DNA from: Rhytidiadelphus loreus
Taxonomy: Eukaryota; Streptophyta; Bryopsida; Hypnales; Hylocomiaceae
NCBI GenBank assembly: GCA_947034895.1
Contig: OX344764.1
Location: 44,745,348-44,809,347 of the forward strand
Direction of reading: 5' to 3'
DNA: 64,000 nucleotides
The notes beneath the pieces were generated by a model. It searched no databases and was not told where the DNA came from. It saw only the letters and a list, made by a program, of their open reading frames with translations. How positions within the stretch are numbered: the stretch's first letter is position 1; the number at the start of each line of letters is the position of its first letter. The translations under genes and the position numbers were made by a program. Below, one piece after another: positions 58,525 to 64,000 of the stretch.

Positions 58525-61144
58525 TCACTTTATTTCCCAATGCAAGATCTCCAAATTGATCAAGTTTTCCTTGCCTAGGATCTCCTTCACACGTGTGTAC
58601 CGTATATCCAAATAAACCAAGGCTTTTAAGTGCCCTAAGAATGGAAGCCATTTTAGTGACTGACAACCTTTAAGGTCTAATGAAGTCAACAAATGCAATT
58701 CTGCTATACCGACAACATCTTTGACACGATTGCCACTAATATTCAATTCAGTCAATCCCTTCAAACAACCTAACTCTGGTATCCTTTCCAAATAATGGCA
58801 GCCTTGAAGGTGAAGTGTCTTCAAATTTTGAAGTCCACTTAAGCCTTGGATGTAGGAAAAGGTACAACATCCAAGTGATAAGAATTCCAAGAACTTCAAA
58901 TCTTTCAGAGTCTTGAGATTTGTTATTTCTAATAAGCTCTTGTCACCCCATATCTTCAATCTCTGAAGTTTAGTACATTGGCTAAACAAAGCCAATTGCC
59001 AAGGGAATGAAGAGATCATTGAATTGTTGAATATCCATTTATTTATCGTGAATTCCCTCAAAGAAGAAAGGTATTGTAGATTTGGAAAATCACGATAAGA
59101 AGAACACCAACTTATGTCAATTGATCCAAGACTGGTTACAACTTCCCAACCTGTCACCAACTTGAGTTGATCACAACTATGGATAATAACAGACCGCAAG
59201 TTGGAAAATTCTGTCAGATCTAAATACTGAAGTTCACCACACCCATCAAGGTTCAACAGTTTAATGTATTGAAGTGAAGGCTGCTCAATGGGAAAACTAT
59301 TATAATAAGTCTTCAAGTGGGGATTCTTGGGCAACACATTCTTTATGATGTCTTCATACACCCAAGACTTTAAAAACAATCTTTTGCCTTCCCAAAGATC
59401 TAAACGTACAAGATCCTTTCCTTCTTCAAAATCCATGTCCTCCACACTCACAAATTCCAACTCCCAAAGCTTAAAAACCTGCAAACAAATATAATTCAAC
59501 CCATAAGAATAGAATGATTCTTACAAAACCTAAGTTCTTATATAAAATTGGTAGTGTAATGAAGTAAAGTCTATCAAGTGAATTCCAAAATCATTCACAT
59601 ATTCAAGTCTCCTAATCATTTGGAAACACAAAAAATAGAAATCAAAGGATGTCAACATTTTGGCAAATGGAACCTACATAGTTCAAAATTTCCCTCGGTT
59701 CACAATCTTGAAGAATTGCTAGCCTTCGACAAACTTGTCCCACACCAAAAAATTTCCCCATCCAATGCTCAGGTCTTTGTGAGCACTCTTGGACCAAATT
59801 GAGTAGTGTAGATAGCAAGCCCCCATTCAAAGAACTAAACACTCCCAATGCAAAAAAATTGTTAAGTCCAACGTAACCTATTCCACACACACCATCAAGT
59901 ATGGCCTACACCACACACAAGACCCAATTAGAGCAAACAAACATAAACTATGACAACGTTATCACCTTGTTCACTATCATGTGCATACAATCAACAAGCA
60001 TCTTGTCCTCACATATGTACCAATATAGCCCATCTTTAAATTATAAAATGAATCCTTGGAAAACCAAATCCAAAAAAGCACATATATCATTTGAATACCA
60101 CAAAAGAATAAACAATACAACAAATTGATAAACCATCCATAGGTCCAATAACATAGAAGAATGTCATAATATGAATCTAGAGTGATTGCAAACTTACAGC
60201 TCTATCTTCAAATACCCTTACATTTGAAAGTCCTGGAGGAGTGGGAGTATGTGAGGCATGTGAACTTAATGGATGCAAATCATTACATACACCAGAATTG
60301 ATCTTCATTCGCTTGCGAGACTTGGCTTTGTCACAAATCTTACCAATACTTGTATACCATTCCTCGCTCAAGGTTGTTGCCAATTTCAAGTCAAGTCGCT
60401 CTTCTTTTGTGAGCATAGAAAACATCTTACCATGCTTCATGCAATACTTATGGTATGTCTTATAAGCCTTCAACAAAGTATCATATCGAAGTCGACATTG
60501 GTTTGTTGATGGTCGGCTCCCAAGTTTCTTTTCAATTTCTTTAGAGACGAGGTTCCACTGTGTAGCACCTCCATTTCCCTTACAAAAGCGACCTCCTTCC
60601 TCCTTACACGAAAGCAACACCAAAGTCTCCTCAGGGGTCATATTCTTGCCTCTCTTATATGTCCCCTTTGGAACTTGAGACAAATCCATGCATGGTATTT
60701 CTTTAAGCTTCTTTGAAAAGCTTTCAGAGACTCTTTGACACTCGACAATGTGAAGCTCAGGACCATCCAACTGTTTACAATCCAACTTTGATATCTTGTG
60801 TAATTCTTGATGTTGGACATTGATTAAGTCTTCATAAATTGACACATGCTGGGCCCCCAAAATTGAACCCTTGAAATGGGTAGGCCCAATAGATTGCATC
60901 TCACACTCAACATGTTGTTGCTTAGATGATAGACTATTACTTCTATTTTCATACTCCACAAATCCAAGTCCAATTTGAAGACCACTCAAGGGTTCATCAT
61001 TCCACTTTGATTTCAAAGTGGTTTGTTGGTGTTCGATATCCATTGAATCTTCATGATTTGAAGCATAGGTGATCTCACAACCTTCACCATTGGAAATGGT
61101 TGGGCCAACAAGTTGCACATCTTTCTTAAAAGCTTTGGAATAAC
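58525..61144 (-). CDS. trihelix (Myb/SANT-like) DNA-binding region joined to leucine-rich repeats
   Basis: Three coding exons on the minus strand, all in phase. Exon 61144-60198 (acceptor AG before 61144; donor GTAAGT) starts in mid-codon, so an upstream exon is likely; otherwise the first in-frame ATG is at 61043. It carries two diverged ~60-residue repeats and then a trihelix-like domain: MTPEETLVLLSCKEEG, then WNLVSKEIEKKLGSRPSTNQ, CRLRYDTLLKAYKTYHKYCM. A basic KSRKRMK follows. Exon 59905-59678 (76 codons, phase 0 on both sides) is unrecognised: hydrophobic, Gly-rich, then PEHWMGKFFGVGQVCRRLAI. Exon 59478-58525 (317 residues) is almost all leucine-rich repeats, e.g. LKGLTELNISGNRVKDV and LTSLDLKGCQSLKWLPFLGH. 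No TIR or NB-ARC is seen. The trihelix part suggests DNA binding in the nucleus; the LRRs resemble those of plant immune receptors. The exon chain is inferred, and two separate transcripts remain possible. Confidence 0.6.
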
Positions 61145-62072
61145 CTACACAACAAAACCACTACTACACGTAAGACCACATTGAATATTCTAAAAGAAAT
61201 AAGCACCAATGACTAATGTCCTCAACTCTACTATGATTTTGAAAGAAAATGAAAGTTAAAGTAGTACTATACCCCTTTAAAGTTAGGTGCTCTTTAATCA
61301 AATTGAATTGAAGCTATCATGAATTTTGAAATACTATCCCCAACATGTGTTCTCAATAAACCATACCTAATAAATGAAATCATATTTCATGTCAATATTT
61401 TTTAAATAAATTTTTTTTTACAATGCCCAAATTTAAATTGAAAAAGGAAATTAGACTTGAAGAATACAAATAAAAGTGACTATGGTATAATGAATAAAAA
61501 TGTTTATTTGAGAACTCATTACACCATTGTTCAATGCTACCTTAAAAAAAAGTAATTGAAATACAAAATTCTTCACAACAAAATTACCACTCATTGAAAC
61601 TTCCCACAAAGGTTGTAAAGACACTCCTCTAATACAAATATGAAATCAAAACTTGCATGTAAATTAAAAGGAATGGAAAAAAAATGTTGTTGGATTGTAA
61701 GATCATGGACCTACTTCTAAAAAGAGAACAAGAAAGACATTAAAAGGTAGAAAAGTACATTGATTTGTCTTAATAATGGGCCTAAAAACAAGTGACACCA
61801 ATAAAGTTATTGTTTCTACCAAAAAAAGACATAGAAATCTAATACAACACATTCATAAATTAAAGTCACACTATAATAGGACAAATTCATGTAACTCATT
61901 ATTTTGCTTGATGTAGGCATGCAACAAGAATTTCTATGAATTGTGACCACATGCATAATTTGCAATTAGATGGAGACAACAAAAAGTATATACAAACACA
62001 CACAATCAAATCTCTTATACACAAAGATATTTCACCTTCATCGTGTAAGAATTCTCGAAGATTTTGAGAGGC
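61145..62072. other. AT-rich DNA between two minus-strand genes
   Basis: About 930 bp separate the SUMO protease stop from the trihelix exon. Any first exon of the trihelix-LRR gene should lie here and needs a phase-1 donor. I did not find a convincing one. Confidence 0.4.
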
Positions 62073-64000
62073 TTACAAAAGCTCTTGCACAAGACTATTC
62101 ATTGATGTATGCTTTCTAGTACGTTCTTGAGATATTTGGATAAGCTCAAGGATGAGGTTTTGGATATGCATCCGTTTGGCCAAAACCTCCGTCGCAAAAT
62201 GTGGACTTATAAAATGCACAATCCTTTCACTCGAAGCAAAGTTGAAGTTGGATGAAGTTGACTTGACAAGAAATGCTTCAATATAGTTCAAAACATATAA
62301 ACCACAATCGTAGGAATTGGATTGTTGCGGAACCTACAATCAAAACTTGCATAATCAAACTTCCATAAAGTATACACCATAAAACATTGTTCTACAACTC
62401 TTGCATAATTCCTTTTCTTAAAACAAACAAACAAGAATTAGGCAAAGATAACAAACAATACCTCAACTTGAACATACTTCATTTGATAGAGTGCGAGTAA
62501 TTGATCCTTGTGAATTGAAGGCTCAAATCTTTCCATCCATGCTTGCAACACATAACTACACAACAACATAATCACCATATTCACAAAATATAAGGGCAAC
62601 AAGCCAATTGTAAAGGCCCATTACCAATCTATAAAACATGCCAATCACCCACTACTAATTCTCAAAGCAAACTAATAAGCTACTCACCAAAATAACGCTT
62701 CTAGAATGTTGCCAAAAATGGACTAGATAGAACACATATTCAAGATTAGAGATACTTTATAAAATTGCAAAATCAAGGCAGTAAACAAAATGATAGGTGA
62801 CATCCTTCAAACTTGTACACCTATTTCCAACCTACAAACCCTGAAAATTGCCAAACCCCATAGAATAGGTTTGCAAATGCAATTCCCACATCCATGGATA
62901 AATGATGTGATCAAAGGGATATGATTTCAATCCATGATGCTATTCAAAGACTCACCTCCGCAACCAACCTTCAAAGCTCTCATGTTGCCCTGCAATTGGA
63001 TCTAGATGCATCATACAAGGGAATCTCATCGTTTCATCTACATACAAATCAACATAGGTTAGTTTGGCCAAGGATCCACAACCAATTATACCTTCAAACA
63101 CATACAATGAAATACAAACTCACCAGGTGCACAAGTAAGGCTACTCAAGTGGCATATGATGATGAGGCTCCAATGTGAACTGCAATCCCAAAATGATCAC
63201 CACAATGTTAGAACTACAACAAGTGGACAAATGTTCTCTTGGGTAATGTCAACACATTATATTTCACTTTATAAAAAATTATACATCAAGCAACGGGTAC
63301 ACTCACAACTTGTGACCATCATTAAACATATAACACAACAAGAATAGCACCTTTTAAGAATAGGAATGAAAACATAGTCTTTCTCAAAGAGGTTCACTTT
63401 CTCGGTCCACCTCCGGACTTGCTCATAGTCCACCTTACACGGATCAATGCATGTAGGTGCAGTGCTCTGCAAAACCTTCCGAAAGAAAAAGCTGTTGAAG
63501 AAATAAAAGCGCTTTCGATGCTCAGGGAGGAGACTCCTTTCAAGAAACCTGCAATCGGAGCACAACATAGGTACAGCTTCTATATTAGGAAAAGCAGTCA
63601 TACTGAACAACCAGTCAACAACAGATTATCCAGCAACTACAAAGAACAAATAATCAAATGATTATGTAGACCAAAGCATGGAACTCTCCAGCAACATACC
63701 AGCAACAGGAGTACTCACCTGATATAGAAATCCACAATGTTATCGCCTAGAAACTTCCCCGGTTGAAGTTCCTCCATATCTGTCTCCGTGATTGTCACCT
63801 GATCACCATCGCCTTCAGGATAACGAAGCAATGCTGGCGACACCTTCACTTCTTGGGGGAGCTGTTGGATCGCTAATTGACAAGCTGTCTCTGCGGCCCT
63901 TAAAGCATCCTCGGTCTTGGAAGTGTCAACAGCACTGAAATCCAAATGGTGCTCTCCAGAACTACCTCCAGTCATGTGGCCCACAATGGGCAAGCTCCAA
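62073..64000 (-). CDS. SPF/ULP2-like SUMO protease, 3' part (5' end outside window)
   Basis: Cysteine protease of the Ulp1/SENP family, which removes SUMO from proteins, usually in the nucleus. The exons are 64000(open)-63719, 63548-63351, 63179-63124, 63037-62956, 62555-62462 and 62333-62073 (TAA). All five joins agree with splice consensus and phase. The catalytic domain is complete: MEELQPGKFLGDNIVDFYIR, RKRFYFFNSFFFRKVLQ, YEQVRRWTEKVNLFEKDYVF, catalytic His in SHWSLIIICHLSS, Asp in CMMHLDPIAGQH, the oxyanion Gln in VPQQSNSYDCGLYVL and the catalytic Cys in its DCG. The C-terminal extension (FISPHFATEVLAKRMHIQNL) resembles plant SPF1/SPF2 (ULP2-like) proteins, so I place it there rather than with ULP1 types. 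No damage was seen. The N-terminal part lies beyond the window. Confidence 0.9.

Noticed and set aside
58385..58666. 93-residue minus-strand frame overlapping the end of the LRR exon
   Set aside because: It is out of frame with the LRR repeats and has no domain; considered a shadow.
61144..62073. Fusion of the SUMO protease with the downstream trihelix exon through the GTAAGC at the protease stop codon
   Set aside because: That donor would be phase 2, while the trihelix exon needs phase 1. Joining them gives a stop after six codons, and alternative AGs nearby do not restore phase.

Overview
The window is nuclear DNA of a land plant. It shows GT-AG introns of 0.07-1 kb, an STT3B-type oligosaccharyltransferase subunit, a plant-only LFR chromatin subunit, an AP2/ERF protein carrying a QxLGGH-type plant zinc finger, an SPF-type SUMO protease, and Stowaway, CACTA and Mutator-like non-autonomous elements. 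The TIR-LRR remnant starts its TIR box with VFLSHSGAQK; I associate that wording with non-seed plants, mosses in particular, but this is memory and inference, so the lineage below 'land plant' is uncertain. Intergenic DNA is very AT-rich and genes are clearly more GC-rich.

Layout. 1-830: possible but unresolved minus-strand coding DNA. 1486-3480: decayed TIR-LRR resistance-type gene (+). 5870-7261: intact single-exon LFR orthologue (+). 8000-29500: repeat desert with nested miniature elements, including copies that begin and end at TTAA with CCCCTAAA termini, a Stowaway-like element and a Mutator-like element with a 9-bp target duplication. 30155-31327: single-exon zinc finger plus AP2/ERF regulator (+). 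32440-46302: more repeats: CACTA-like, Stowaway-like, two abutting TTAA elements, a minisatellite and a foldback nested in a TTAA element. 46462-50546: complete six-exon STT3B (+). 51390-57123: repeats, including a 1.65-kb CACTA-like element that holds two long palindromes and a tRNA-like segment. 58525-61144: three coding exons (-) that join a trihelix DNA-binding region, an unrecognised 76-residue exon and a leucine-rich-repeat exon. 62073-64000: 3' part of an SPF/ULP2-like SUMO protease (-), running off the window edge.

The genes do not form a pathway: they are independent loci for chromatin remodelling (LFR), transcription (ZnF-AP2), N-glycosylation (STT3B) and deSUMOylation (SPF-like), plus two loci with immune-type LRRs. 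The two observations most worth following are the trihelix/LRR architecture at 58525-61144 and the zinc finger plus AP2 architecture at 30155-31327. The third is the large set of TTAA-bounded miniature elements, for which no transposase is present here. All exon joins were deduced by eye from splice consensus and reading phase; none has been tested against transcripts or databases.
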